Assembly: GCA_007116755.1 (NCBI GenBank) | Contig: SKHU01000166.1 | Span: 1-7,955, forward strand | Source of the DNA: Alphaproteobacteria bacterium | GTDB lineage: Bacteria > Pseudomonadota > Alphaproteobacteria > Micavibrionales > CSBR16-224 | Direction of reading: 5' to 3' | DNA: 7,955 bases | Notes under the pieces: model-generated | What the model saw: the letters and a program-made list of their open reading frames with translations, nothing else | Databases searched by the model: none | Told to the model about the DNA's origin: nothing | Made by a program: the position numbers and the translations under genes | In this document: positions 1 through 6,600 of the stretch, piece after piece | How positions within the stretch are numbered: the stretch's first letter is position 1 | How the letters are laid out: each line of letters opens with the position of its first letter

Positions 1-9
1 AGGAGATGG

Positions 10-25
10 AACGGAAAATTCCGTT
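10..25. repeat. Short perfect inverted repeat downstream of tRNA-Leu
   Basis: AACGGAA at 10-16 and TTCCGTT at 19-25 form a 7-bp inverted repeat with a 2-base centre. It lies about 60 bases beyond the 3' end of the minus-strand tRNA-Leu gene. It could help end that transcript, but no T-run follows on the minus strand. On the plus strand a TTTT lies about 7 bases further on. A regulatory palindrome for a gene outside the window is equally possible. Nothing else was recognised in bases 1-83. Confidence 0.3.
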
Positions 26-83
26 TAGCCCTTTTAAAACAGCGCTTTATATTGATTTTTATTCCGGGATATCTACATAATCT

Positions 84-170
84 TGGTGCCCAGAAGAGGA
101 CTCGAACCTCCACTCCCATACAGGAACTAGCACCTGAAGCTAGCGCGTCTACCAATTCCGCCATCTGGGC
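84..170 (-). tRNA. tRNA-Leu (anticodon CAG)
   Basis: Read on the minus strand, this 87-base gene folds as a class II tRNA. The acceptor arm GCCCAGA (170-164) pairs with TCTGGGC, followed by discriminator A and an encoded CCA (86-84). The D-arm has the leucine-type GGCGGAATTGGTAGACGCG. The anticodon arm GCTAG-CTTCAGG-TGCTAG carries CAG, which reads CUG codons. A long variable arm follows, then the T-arm GGTTCGAGTCC. The D-arm and anticodon arm closely resemble the CAG-type leucine tRNAs of enterobacteria. It is transcribed away from the neighbouring tRNA-Lys from its own promoter at 180-208. Confidence 0.97.
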
Positions 171-179
171 ACGACATTC

Positions 180-208
180 TTAGTAAAGCCTTCCTCCGTG
201 CTTGTCAA
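180..208 (-). promoter_or_regulatory. Sigma-70-like promoter of tRNA-Leu
   Basis: On the minus strand a consensus -35 box TTGACA (208-203) is separated by exactly 17 bases from a -10 box TACTAA (185-180). Only 9 bases separate the -10 box from the first base of the mature tRNA at 170, so the predicted start leaves a 5' leader of about 2-4 bases. The -35 box lies inside an 11-base palindrome, GCTTGTCAAGC (200-210). Strength is inferred from consensus match and spacing only. Confidence 0.75.
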
Positions 209-265
209 GCATTTCAAACGCGCAAAAAATACGACGGAGATTTTTAGATATAGTCAAAAAACACC

Positions 266-295
266 TTGACCTGTTTTGCTTTTTTGCAGTAATGT
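266..295 (+). promoter_or_regulatory. Sigma-70-like promoter of tRNA-Lys
   Basis: TTGACC (266-271) serves as -35 and TAATGT (290-295) as -10, with an 18-base spacer rich in T. The predicted start is near 302, giving a leader of about 18 bases before the tRNA at 320. The bases just after the -10 box are GC-rich (GCCTCG), a discriminator type associated with stringently controlled stable-RNA promoters. The -10 match is only moderate. Confidence 0.55.
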
Positions 296-319
296 GCCTC
301 GTGTTTTTCCGCATTGCGG

Positions 320-395
320 GAGCCCTTAGCTCAGCTGGTAGAGCAACTGACTTTTAATCAGTAGGTCGAAGGTTCGAATCCTTCAGGGCTCACCA
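320..395 (+). tRNA. tRNA-Lys (anticodon TTT)
   Basis: The 76-base cloverleaf has acceptor GAGCCCT (320-326) pairing with AGGGCTC (385-391), discriminator A392 and an encoded CCA (393-395). The D-arm contains AGCTCAGCTGGTAGAGC. The anticodon arm ACTGA-CTTTTAA-TCAGT places TTT at 353-355. The T-arm contains GGTTCGAATCC. A run of six T (396-401) directly follows the CCA and may act as the release site, with no separate hairpin visible. Confidence 0.98.
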
Positions 396-457
396 TTTTT
401 TCTTATCCCAAAAAAAATCGATGGCGATTCAAAAAGCGATATTCCGGCGCCCGATAT

Positions 458-467
458 GTGGTATACT
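458..467 (+). promoter_or_regulatory. Extended -10 promoter for the histone-like gene
   Basis: TATACT (462-467) is preceded by TGG (459-461, following G458), which matches the extended -10 pattern TGn-TATAAT. No good -35 lies 16-18 bases upstream, but extended -10 promoters can do without one. The predicted start near 474 gives a leader of about 65 bases to the ATG at 539. A second TATACG-like hexamer lies further downstream near 482-487. Confidence 0.45.
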
Positions 468-538
468 GGGCGTATGCGGTCTATACGGCGTTCTGCCCGT
501 ATCCCGCGCTTCATGCAACATTCAAAAGGAATACGCAT

Positions 539-847
539 ATGACCACAAAAGCCACCACGAAGAAAAAACCTGCGCCGACAACCTCAAAAGCCGCCAAAGC
601 CAAACCGAAGCCGAAACCCTCTGCAGCCGCCACGAAAAAAACCGCAGCAAAAAAAGCCGTCAAAACCGTCAAGAAAGCCGTGAGCGCTGCAAAAACCACA
701 GCAAAGAAAACCGCTGTTAAGGCAAAGACAACTGTCAAAAAAACAGCCACAGCAACAAAAACCACCGTCAAGAAAGCCGCAGGCAAAGCAAAAGCCGTTG
801 TCAAAAAGCCGGCAGCAAAGAAAACCGCAGCAAAAGCGAAAAAGTAA
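539..847 (+). CDS. Histone H1-like Lys/Ala/Thr-rich DNA-binding protein
   Basis: The predicted protein has 102 residues, about 35 Lys, 28 Ala and 20 Thr, with no Asp, Glu, Arg or aromatic residue. It is built from degenerate KKA, KTT, KKTA and VKK units. This composition is typical of bacterial histone H1-like tails (the Hc2 / AlgP class), which bind DNA non-specifically and can condense the nucleoid. The start at ATG 539 was chosen because AAAAGGA (524-530) lies 8 bases upstream and the basic composition begins exactly there. An in-frame ATG at 458 would add an unrelated 27-residue leader crossing the promoter. The whole chain is predicted to be disordered, so family assignment rests on composition and not on a fold. 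It converges on the membrane-protein gene and shares its terminator. Confidence 0.85.
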   Translation: MTTKATTKKKPAPTTSKAAKAKPKPKPSAAATKKTAAKKAVKTVKKAVSAAKTTAKKTAVKAKTTVKKTATATKTTVKKAAGKAKAVVKKPAAKKTAAKAKK

Positions 848-865
848 AAACAGACGAAACGAAAA

Positions 866-924
866 GAAAAATTGTCGACTTTCTAACCGCGCGGTATCCG
901 GCCAAGAGAGTCGACAATTTTTTT
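866..924. terminator. Bidirectional hairpin terminator between convergent genes
   Basis: A 14-base left arm (867-880, ending TTGTCGACT) is the exact reverse complement of 909-922 (AGTCGACAATTTTT), enclosing a 28-base loop. On the plus strand the right arm ends in a T-run (918-924), which fits termination of the histone-like gene. On the minus strand the arm runs into TTTTTCTTTTC, which fits termination of the membrane-protein gene. The minus-strand stop codon TAG (885-883) sits inside the loop, so the upstream arm is coding sequence. The loop also holds the small palindrome ACCGCGCGGT (886-895). Confidence 0.85.
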
Positions 925-3093
925 ACCGTAACCGTAAATCGTCGGCTGGATCCGCACGACGATATCCAGACCGACAGCCATCGGTTTTGAGTGTTCGGCA
1001 ACGCGCGTATAATAAAGTTGATAGGTTTTATTCTCCGTATAGGCGTTGCGGCTGAACATGACAAAAAGCGCGAACAGCACAGAAAAAACAAACCACGCCG
1101 CAATGTGATAAATATTTTCAGCCCGTTTTAAATGAATGCGCTTGCCGCCCAGCAAAAGATAAAAGAATTTGAACACGTAAGACATCAGGAAAATCAGATT
1201 CTTTGCCACGGTAATCAAGGCGATCAGCAAAGACAGACCCAACGCAATTGCCGGAATGAAAACCGCGCGCACATAATCCTTGCCTTGCTCGGCAAGACGT
1301 GCGTGATTGGCATATTGCGGTGCTTCTTCACGAATCTGGTCGAAGTGCTTGACCGCCTCCCGCTCATATTCGGGAACAATGTATTTTTGTGCAAATTCCT
1401 GACGGCTCAGCGTCTGAACTTTCGGCGGCGGCTCCAGAATTTCCTCGCCCCTGACTTGAAGCTGCGCCATTTCCGGACGTTCGTCGATAATTTGAAAAAA
1501 CATATCCCATTCCAGCCCCGGCGGCACAAAAAAGCCGAGTGCCGCTACAATATTTGCCGACCATTGCCTGTCCGCCTCGCCGCGAATTTTTCGCATCAGA
1601 TAATTCTCAATTTCCTGCTGCGAGCGAAAAAACGGAATATCGTCTTTGGCAACATAAATGTTCTCCTTGCGCAACTCCTCATAAAACGCATTCCGTACCT
1701 CCGTCTCAAGTTTTTTGCGCAAGGCAGGCTGTGCAAAAAAATCTTCGCGGGTTTGAATATCCGGTGGAAAACCGCTGGCAGCGATAAATTCCGGATCTTT
1801 TTCCCTGTGAATATGCTCCGCAATCTCTTCTGTTGTCAAACGGCAGGGGTGTTCCAAAATATTGCCGCCGCACACCTCTTCCAGCCTGCCGGTATATTCG
1901 CCGTATTTTCGCATCATTTCCGTGTAGATACTGCGCTTCTGGCGGTCGCAATGTCCGCCGCGACAAATGCGGGCAATCTGGTGTATGCGGGTCAGCTCGG
2001 CACGGACATCGCGCGCCACTTCCGCAATCGACATATTGTAATTGACCGCCACGCGGCGGTATTCCTCCCACCCGCCCTGTTTGCGGCGATCGATCTGTGC
2101 CCAGCTGCGCGCTGCAACCTCTTCTGTAACAGATGTGTCCAATGCGCGGAAATATCGCCGGGAAGCATCGGAGTATTGCTGGTACAGCGTATATTTAAAT
2201 CTTTCGCGCCGCGTCTCATACTGGTTCATAATCAGATTGTACTGGTGCTGCACCGCACGGTTAACATCGTCGACCTCGTAAAGATAGCGCATATAAGCCT
2301 CGTCAACACCGAACCATGCGTTTTTCATCACCAGATTCCACAGTACCGCCTCTTTCTGCGCATCAAGTTCGGCACTCACCTCCTGCGAGGCAAAAGTCAT
2401 AAATGTCGCCAGCACGGCATTGACGCTGCGCAGCTCGTCGTTCTTGATTGCCGCATGGCACAGATCAAGCTCGCCCAGCCGGATCATGCAATCCTCCGCA
2501 CTGCTACGCGCCATCAGCATATAACGCGCCGTCAGCCGGTCTTCCCAGCTTGTCGGAGAGACGACATAGCGCTCGACCATCAGCTTCTGTCCGGAAAACA
2601 TTGCCGGCCAGGCCATCATCACGATTCCGAGAATGGTAAAAAAAGGATTACTGCCGCGCGTAGCCAGAAAAATAATGCAGCCGCCCAGCGTCACGAAGGC
2701 CCAGTGCATTTCCTTGCTGATTGCCGCATCGGAAATATTGCGCCCGGTTATTGTGCCGAAAATAATCTCTCCATAGGTCATAAACAGCGGAAAAGAGCAT
2801 AACAACACCGTCCCCCAGGCCAGTTTCCAGTCGGTCGGCGTTTGCAGGACGAAACCGTTTTTAACGAACATGCCCAGCACCAGCAGTGTAAAACCGAAAG
2901 CGGAAATCATCCGGCCGAAATACTGGATATCCTCAATCTCGCGCGGTGTCGTCATGCTGGTGCCGGCCGCGTCCAGCATCAGCACATTGAAGACCAGCTC
3001 GGCATAAAGATAAAGAAGGCTGAGCATAAACAGGACAAAGCGCGGCGTCACCGATAAATTTTCAAGCCTGAATTTTTTAAGCTTTTTTTCCAT
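883..3093 (-). CDS. Multi-spanning membrane protein with large cysteine-paired periplasmic domain, function unknown
   Basis: This 736-residue protein was not recognised as any family. The N-terminus (MEKKLKKFR) is basic and probably cytoplasmic. Hydrophobic segments lie near residues 17-41, 62-84, 90-114, 130-146 and 150-168. A mostly helical, charged domain (about 170-606) follows, then more hydrophobic segments near 607-630, 631-649 and 661-682, and a 54-residue tail. The positive-inside rule puts 170-606 in the periplasm. Its six cysteines fall as three close pairs, C202/C212, C377/C382 and C408/C417, which fits disulfides in an oxidising compartment. Residues 553-558 form a short proline-rich stretch. 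The start is the only ATG before an upstream stop in frame. It has no close Shine-Dalgarno; the nearest GGA is about 14 bases upstream. The gene ends inside a terminator loop and lies 97 bp downstream of the aminotransferase gene. It is surely a real gene: long, coherent, with separate promoter and terminator. Its role is not assignable. Confidence 0.85.
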   Translation of the reverse strand: MEKKLKKFRLENLSVTPRFVLFMLSLLYLYAELVFNVLMLDAAGTSMTTPREIEDIQYFGRMISAFGFTLLVLGMFVKNGFVLQTPTDWKLAWGTVLLCSFPLFMTYGEIIFGTITGRNISDAAISKEMHWAFVTLGGCIIFLATRGSNPFFTILGIVMMAWPAMFSGQKLMVERYVVSPTSWEDRLTARYMLMARSSAEDCMIRLGELDLCHAAIKNDELRSVNAVLATFMTFASQEVSAELDAQKEAVLWNLVMKNAWFGVDEAYMRYLYEVDDVNRAVQHQYNLIMNQYETRRERFKYTLYQQYSDASRRYFRALDTSVTEEVAARSWAQIDRRKQGGWEEYRRVAVNYNMSIAEVARDVRAELTRIHQIARICRGGHCDRQKRSIYTEMMRKYGEYTGRLEEVCGGNILEHPCRLTTEEIAEHIHREKDPEFIAASGFPPDIQTREDFFAQPALRKKLETEVRNAFYEELRKENIYVAKDDIPFFRSQQEIENYLMRKIRGEADRQWSANIVAALGFFVPPGLEWDMFFQIIDERPEMAQLQVRGEEILEPPPKVQTLSRQEFAQKYIVPEYEREAVKHFDQIREEAPQYANHARLAEQGKDYVRAVFIPAIALGLSLLIALITVAKNLIFLMSYVFKFFYLLLGGKRIHLKRAENIYHIAAWFVFSVLFALFVMFSRNAYTENKTYQLYYTRVAEHSKPMAVGLDIVVRIQPTIYGYGKKIVDSLGRIPRG

Positions 3094-3152
3094 GAATATA
3101 AAAAATTCCGGTTTCCGTGCCTTGACGTTCCGTTCCGCGCCGCTCCTTATCC

Positions 3153-3158
3153 ATTATA
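3153..3158 (-). promoter_or_regulatory. Consensus -10 box upstream of the membrane-protein gene
   Basis: On the minus strand the hexamer TATAAT is a perfect -10 consensus, 59 bases upstream of the ATG at 3093. The best -35 candidate, TTGCTT, is 19 bases further upstream, longer than the ideal 17. The predicted start is near 3146 and gives a leader of about 50 bases. AAGGAG (3147-3142) sits almost on the predicted start and has no start codon after it at usable distance, so it is unlikely to be a ribosome binding site. Confidence 0.5.
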
Positions 3159-3174
3159 CATGCGTTAAAGTAAA

Positions 3175-3201
3175 CAAAAGCAAAACAATATCAGGATATT
3201 G
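3175..3201 (-). terminator. Possible weak terminator after the aminotransferase gene
   Basis: CAATATC (3186-3192) and GATATTG (3195-3201) form a perfect 7-bp inverted repeat overlapping the aminotransferase stop codon (TGA at 3193-3191). On the minus strand it is followed by TTTTGCTTTTGTTT. The stem is AT-rich and the centre only 2 bases, so the real hairpin would be 5 bp with a 6-base loop. It may be leaky, allowing read-through into the membrane-protein gene. Confidence 0.35.
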
Positions 3202-4447
3202 CTTCAAGCCATGTTTTGACGGCGGCAATACCGTCACAGGTTTTGGCGCAGTGTTTGCGGATAAAATCGCGGTCGATTGTTTCGTTTTTGGCCGCCTCCA
3301 GCGCCGCCGTACCGTCAAAATCGACGAAAGCCAGACGCGCGGACAGATATTCCGGAGCCATGCCGAAAGCCTGTCCTGCCAGCAGCGCCACGCCGGTTTC
3401 CTGCAGAAGAATTTCACACAGCGCATAAGAATTTTCGATGCCGCGTCGCGCAAACGCCTCCTGCAGCGGCATAAAATCGACAAAAGCATAAAATCCGCCT
3501 TCGGCGCGTGTGCAGCCGATTCCGGCAGAGAAGAGCATTTCATGACAATATTCCGCCAGTTCTTTCAAAATGGCACGGCGGCGGGCAAGCGCATCCCGCA
3601 TCTCCGCACTGTCCTGATAGGCGGTGACGGCCGCCATCTGGATCGGTGTCGGCGCACAAGAGATGATTTCCGACAAAATGCCGAGCATCGCCGCGCGCAA
3701 ACCCGTCAGGCTTTCCGGAACAACCGCCGTACCCAGCCGCCAGCCGCCCGCCCCGCCCCATTTCGACAGGCCGGAGGTGACAACGGTTTTTTCGGGATAA
3801 AAACGGGCGATGCTGACATGCGCATCTTCAAAATGCAGCCGCCCGTAAATCTCGTCGGAAATAACGATAATATCTTCTTTCCGTGCCGCATCGGCCAATG
3901 CTCTCAACTCGTTTTCGGTATAGCAGATGCCGTCCGGATTGCCCGGCGCGTTGAAAATCAGCAGTTTTTCCCGCCCCGCGCCGCACAGCGCTGCCGCATT
4001 GGCGATATCTTCCGGCAGAATTTTCCATCCCTTTCCCGCCATGCGCGGCAGGGAGACGACCTCATGTCCGATAAGTTTTGCCTGCGGCGCATAGGATACC
4101 CATGCGGGCGCGGGAATAATGACCGATGCCTCCTGAAATGCGGCCATCGCGGCATAAAGCAATGCCTTTGATCCCGCGCTGATCAGAATATCCTTTTCCG
4201 TGCATTCCAGCCCGTCATGCCGCCGGTGATGTTCCGCGACCGCCGCACGCAGCGCCGGAATTCCGGCCACGGGCGCGTAATCATGGCGGTGGGCGTTTTC
4301 TTTCAGCGCCTCAATCACGACCGCCGGCGGCGGGAAAGGCGACTGGCCGAAGCCCAGCTTGATCACCGGCTGGCCGGAGGTTTCGCGCAAAGAGGCCATA
4401 TCATGCATAACAAGTGTCGGCGATTCAGGTGTGGGGTGCAGTTTCAT
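3191..4447 (-). CDS. PLP-dependent class I/II aminotransferase (AspC-like)
   Basis: This 418-residue fold-type I enzyme would move an amino group between an amino acid and a 2-oxo acid in the cytoplasm. Visible landmarks, numbered from the chosen start, are W116 in PAWVSY (ring stacking on PLP), N170 in NAPGNPDG, D198 and Y201 in SDEIYG, and the Schiff-base lysine K229 in SGLSKWGGAGGWRLG with R237. A C-terminal Arg in SARLAFVDFDG is the usual substrate alpha-carboxylate ligand. Length is normal for the family. The start at 4447 (MKLHPTPESP) was preferred over the in-frame ATG at 4516 because the added 23 residues are not family-like and would run into the divergent promoter region. AGGA lies 12 bases upstream, a slightly long spacing. 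Sequence alone does not settle the substrate: aspartate, aromatic acids or alanine are all possible. It is divergent from adhC. Confidence 0.9.
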   Translation of the reverse strand: MKLHPTPESPTLVMHDMASLRETSGQPVIKLGFGQSPFPPPAVVIEALKENAHRHDYAPVAGIPALRAAVAEHHRRHDGLECTEKDILISAGSKALLYAAMAAFQEASVIIPAPAWVSYAPQAKLIGHEVVSLPRMAGKGWKILPEDIANAAALCGAGREKLLIFNAPGNPDGICYTENELRALADAARKEDIIVISDEIYGRLHFEDAHVSIARFYPEKTVVTSGLSKWGGAGGWRLGTAVVPESLTGLRAAMLGILSEIISCAPTPIQMAAVTAYQDSAEMRDALARRRAILKELAEYCHEMLFSAGIGCTRAEGGFYAFVDFMPLQEAFARRGIENSYALCEILLQETGVALLAGQAFGMAPEYLSARLAFVDFDGTAALEAAKNETIDRDFIRKHCAKTCDGIAAVKTWLEAIS

Positions 4448-4548
4448 CGGCTTTGTCTTTCCTGTTTTTAATTCTCTCTCGACTCCTATCTTGCATTCTG
4501 GCATGCTTGGGAGCAATCCAAATTATCTTAAAACCGGAGGAAAAAACC
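4448..4548. promoter_or_regulatory. Divergent intergenic region, aminotransferase / adhC
   Basis: These 101 bases must hold promoters for both directions. On the plus strand TTGCAT (4491-4496) is a possible -35, but the hexamer 17 bases on is poor; TTATCT (4523-4528) is a possible -10 lacking a good -35. On the minus strand TTGCTC (4517-4512) and CAAGAT are spaced by 17, again weak. A palindrome GCATGC (4501-4506) sits in the middle. No clear regulator operator was recognised. Confidence 0.35.
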
Positions 4549-5709
4549 ATGAAAACACGCGCCGCTGTTGCTCTGGCTGCCGGACAGCCTTTAACCGTCG
4601 CCGATGTCGATCTTGAAGGGCCGAAAGCCGGCGAAGTTCTGGTGGAAATCAAGGCGACCGGAATTTGTCATACCGATGCCTTCACCCTGTCGGGCGACGA
4701 TCCCGAAGGCGCTTTTCCTGCCATTCTCGGCCATGAAGGCGCGGGCGTTGTTGTTGAAGTCGGCGAAGGGGTGAAATCCCTGAAGACGGGCGATCATGTT
4801 ATTCCGCTTTATACGCCCGAATGCCGCGAATGTGATTACTGCCTGCATCCGAAAACCAATCTGTGCCAGTCGATCCGCAGCACGCAAGGTCAGGGGCTGA
4901 TGCCCGACGGTACCAGCCGCTTTTCGCTGGACGGCCGTCCGGTGCTGCATTATATGGGCTGTTCGACCTTTTCCAATTACACGGTCTTGCCGGAAATCGC
5001 GCTGGCAAAAATCCGCAAAGATGCGCCGTTTGACAAAGTCTGCTATATCGGCTGCGGCGTGACGACGGGGATCGGCGCCGTTGTCTTTGGTGCCAAAGTC
5101 GAACCCGGGTCGAATGTCGTGGTCTTCGGTCTGGGCGGTATCGGTCTGGATGTCATTCAGGGCGCGCGTATGGTCGGCGCCGATAAAATTATCGGTGTCG
5201 ATGTCAATCCGCTCAAACGCGGTCTGGCTGAAAAATTCGGCATGACCGATTTCATCAACCCGCGCGAAACCCCCGATGTGATCGAGGCCATTCTTGACCT
5301 GACCGGCGGCGGGGCGGATTACAGTTTTGAGTGTATCGGCAATGTCACGACGATGCGTCAGGCGCTGGAATGCTGCCACAAAGGCTGGGGCGAAAGCGTG
5401 ATTATCGGCGTTGCCGGCGCGGGGCAGGAAATTTCCACCCGCCCGTTCCAGCTGGTCACAGGGCGCGTCTGGCGCGGCTCGGCCTTCGGCGGCGCACGCG
5501 GCCGCACCGATGTGCCGAAAATCGTGGACTGGTACATGCAGGGCAAAATCGACATCGACGATATGATCACCCATACGATGAAGCTGGATCAGATCAACAC
5601 CGCATTCGATCTGATGCACAAAGGCGAAAGCATCCGCAGCGTCGTCGTCTATGACGAGGCCCTAGAACAACACGGGCAGCAGGAGTTCCGCCATGCCGCA
5701 ACCGCTTAA
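4549..5709 (+). CDS. adhC: S-(hydroxymethyl)glutathione dehydrogenase / class III alcohol dehydrogenase
   Basis: This 386-residue zinc enzyme (also called frmA) oxidises S-hydroxymethylglutathione to S-formylglutathione with NAD+, the central step of glutathione-dependent formaldehyde removal. It can also reduce S-nitrosoglutathione. Catalytic zinc ligands are C40 and H62 (with E63 in GHEGAG) and C169 in GCGVTTG. Structural zinc cysteines are C92, C95, C98 and C106 in the classic spacing. R110 in SIRSTQGQG matches the arginine that binds the glutathione carboxylate and marks class III. The Rossmann motif GLGGIG is at 194-199, followed by an acidic residue in GVDVNP that fits NAD preference. 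The start at 4549 is fixed by GGAGG (4536-4540) 8 bases upstream. The family normally ends near GESIRSVVVY, about 369 residues; here 18 further residues (DEALEQHGQQ onward) run over the start of fghA, a 17-bp overlap. Confidence 0.96.
   Translation: MKTRAAVALAAGQPLTVADVDLEGPKAGEVLVEIKATGICHTDAFTLSGDDPEGAFPAILGHEGAGVVVEVGEGVKSLKTGDHVIPLYTPECRECDYCLHPKTNLCQSIRSTQGQGLMPDGTSRFSLDGRPVLHYMGCSTFSNYTVLPEIALAKIRKDAPFDKVCYIGCGVTTGIGAVVFGAKVEPGSNVVVFGLGGIGLDVIQGARMVGADKIIGVDVNPLKRGLAEKFGMTDFINPRETPDVIEAILDLTGGGADYSFECIGNVTTMRQALECCHKGWGESVIIGVAGAGQEISTRPFQLVTGRVWRGSAFGGARGRTDVPKIVDWYMQGKIDIDDMITHTMKLDQINTAFDLMHKGESIRSVVVYDEALEQHGQQEFRHAATA
5681..5685 (+). promoter_or_regulatory. Ribosome binding site of fghA inside adhC
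   Basis: AGGAG lies within the last codons of adhC, 7 bases before the fghA ATG at 5693. Because adhC translation runs through it and stops at 5709, ribosomes ending adhC can re-initiate nearby, so the two products are probably made in a fixed ratio. This site also decides the fghA start. Confidence 0.75.
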
Positions 5710-6571
5710 ACACGCCCCCGCCGCAAAACCTGACATCGTTTCGGAACACAAATGTTTCGGCGGCAGGCTCGGCTATTACACGCATCGCAGTACTGCAACG
5801 CAATGCGATATGCGTTTTACCGTCTTCCTGCCGCCCGCGGCGGAGCATGCGCCGGTTCCGGTTCTGTATTACCTGTCCGGCCTGACCTGTACGGAGGATA
5901 ATTTCACCGTCAAAGGCAACGCCTATCGCATGGCGGCAGAGCTGGGGATTGCCGTTGTCGCGCCCGACACCTCGCCGCGCGGCGATCATATTCCCGACGA
6001 AGAAGGCTGGGATTTCGGCACAGGCGCGGGATTTTACGTCGATGCGACCGAAAAACCGTGGCACACACATTATAATATGTACAGCTATGTTGCCGAGGAA
6101 CTGCCGCAACTGATTGCGGAAAATTTCAACATCGCTCCCGCGCGGCAGTCGATTTTCGGCCATTCGATGGGCGGGCACGGCGCTTTGACAATTTATCTGA
6201 AAAACCCGTCGCGCTATAAATCTGTTTCCGCCTTTGCGCCGATCGTCACGCCGATGCAGACCGATTGGGGACAGAAGGCGCTGGGCAAATATCTGGGCGA
6301 AAACCGCGAGAGATGGCGCGATTATGACGCGACGGAACTGCTGCTGTCACGGAATATCAGCGGTCTGCCGCCGATTTTGATCGATCAGGGTACGGAAGAT
6401 GCTTTCCTGAATACGGAACTGCACCCGAAAGCCTTTGCCGCCGCCTGCAAAAAAACGGGACAAGAACTGATCTTGCGCATGCAGGACGGATACGATCACG
6501 GCTATTTCTTTATTCAAAGCTTTATCGACGACCATTTGCAACACCACGCAAAATATCTTAGCGAAGAATAA
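5693..6571 (+). CDS. fghA: S-formylglutathione hydrolase (esterase D family)
   Basis: This 292-residue cytoplasmic alpha/beta hydrolase (also called frmB) cleaves S-formylglutathione to formate and glutathione, completing the pathway begun by AdhC. The nucleophile S158 lies in FGHSMGGHGA. The acid is D236 in DQGTEDAFL and the base H269 in DGYDHGYFF, in the order and spacing of the esterase D family. LSGLTCTEDNF (61-71) and the segment PDTSPRGD (91-98) are further hallmarks of the family. One mild departure is glycine after the catalytic histidine (DHGY), where many homologues have serine (DHSY). The length, a little above the usual 280, comes from a short N-terminal tail before FGGRLGYY. It overlaps adhC by 17 bp. 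Confidence 0.96.
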   Translation: MPQPLKHAPAAKPDIVSEHKCFGGRLGYYTHRSTATQCDMRFTVFLPPAAEHAPVPVLYYLSGLTCTEDNFTVKGNAYRMAAELGIAVVAPDTSPRGDHIPDEEGWDFGTGAGFYVDATEKPWHTHYNMYSYVAEELPQLIAENFNIAPARQSIFGHSMGGHGALTIYLKNPSRYKSVSAFAPIVTPMQTDWGQKALGKYLGENRERWRDYDATELLLSRNISGLPPILIDQGTEDAFLNTELHPKAFAAACKKTGQELILRMQDGYDHGYFFIQSFIDDHLQHHAKYLSEE

Positions 6572-6600
6572 AAAGAGAGGAATAAAGGAGAAAAATAAAT

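Noticed and set aside
6..80. A 24-codon plus-strand ORF with AGGAG just upstream
   Set aside because: Too short, no recognisable peptide, and its supposed ribosome binding site touches the ATG with no spacing.
458..538. Extended start for the histone-like gene at ATG 458
   Set aside because: The added 27 residues overlap the probable promoter and have unrelated composition; the ATG at 539 has a proper ribosome binding site.
511..804. Hydrophobic 97-codon minus-strand frame that looks like a membrane protein
   Set aside because: It is the complement of lysine/alanine codons in the histone-like gene; reversed AAG/GCC runs give Phe/Leu/Ala-rich sequence automatically.
1132..2802. A 556-codon plus-strand open frame
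   Set aside because: It lies wholly antisense to the membrane-protein gene. Its translation is rich in Arg, His, Cys and Gln without domains or a ribosome binding site, as expected for a shadow frame.
3092..4171. A 359-codon plus-strand open frame opposite the aminotransferase
   Set aside because: The opposite strand encodes an enzyme with all PLP-binding motifs; this frame has low-complexity Arg-rich translation and no recognisable domain.
4448..4516. Longer aminotransferase starting at ATG 4516
   Set aside because: The extra 23 residues do not resemble the family N-terminus and would leave only 32 bases to the divergent adhC start.
4591..5619. A 342-codon minus-strand open frame opposite adhC
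   Set aside because: Antisense shadow of a fully recognisable gene; its His/Asp/Phe-rich translation is typical of such frames.
5594..6178. A 194-codon minus-strand open frame across the adhC/fghA junction
   Set aside because: Antisense to two confident genes, with no domain or start signal.
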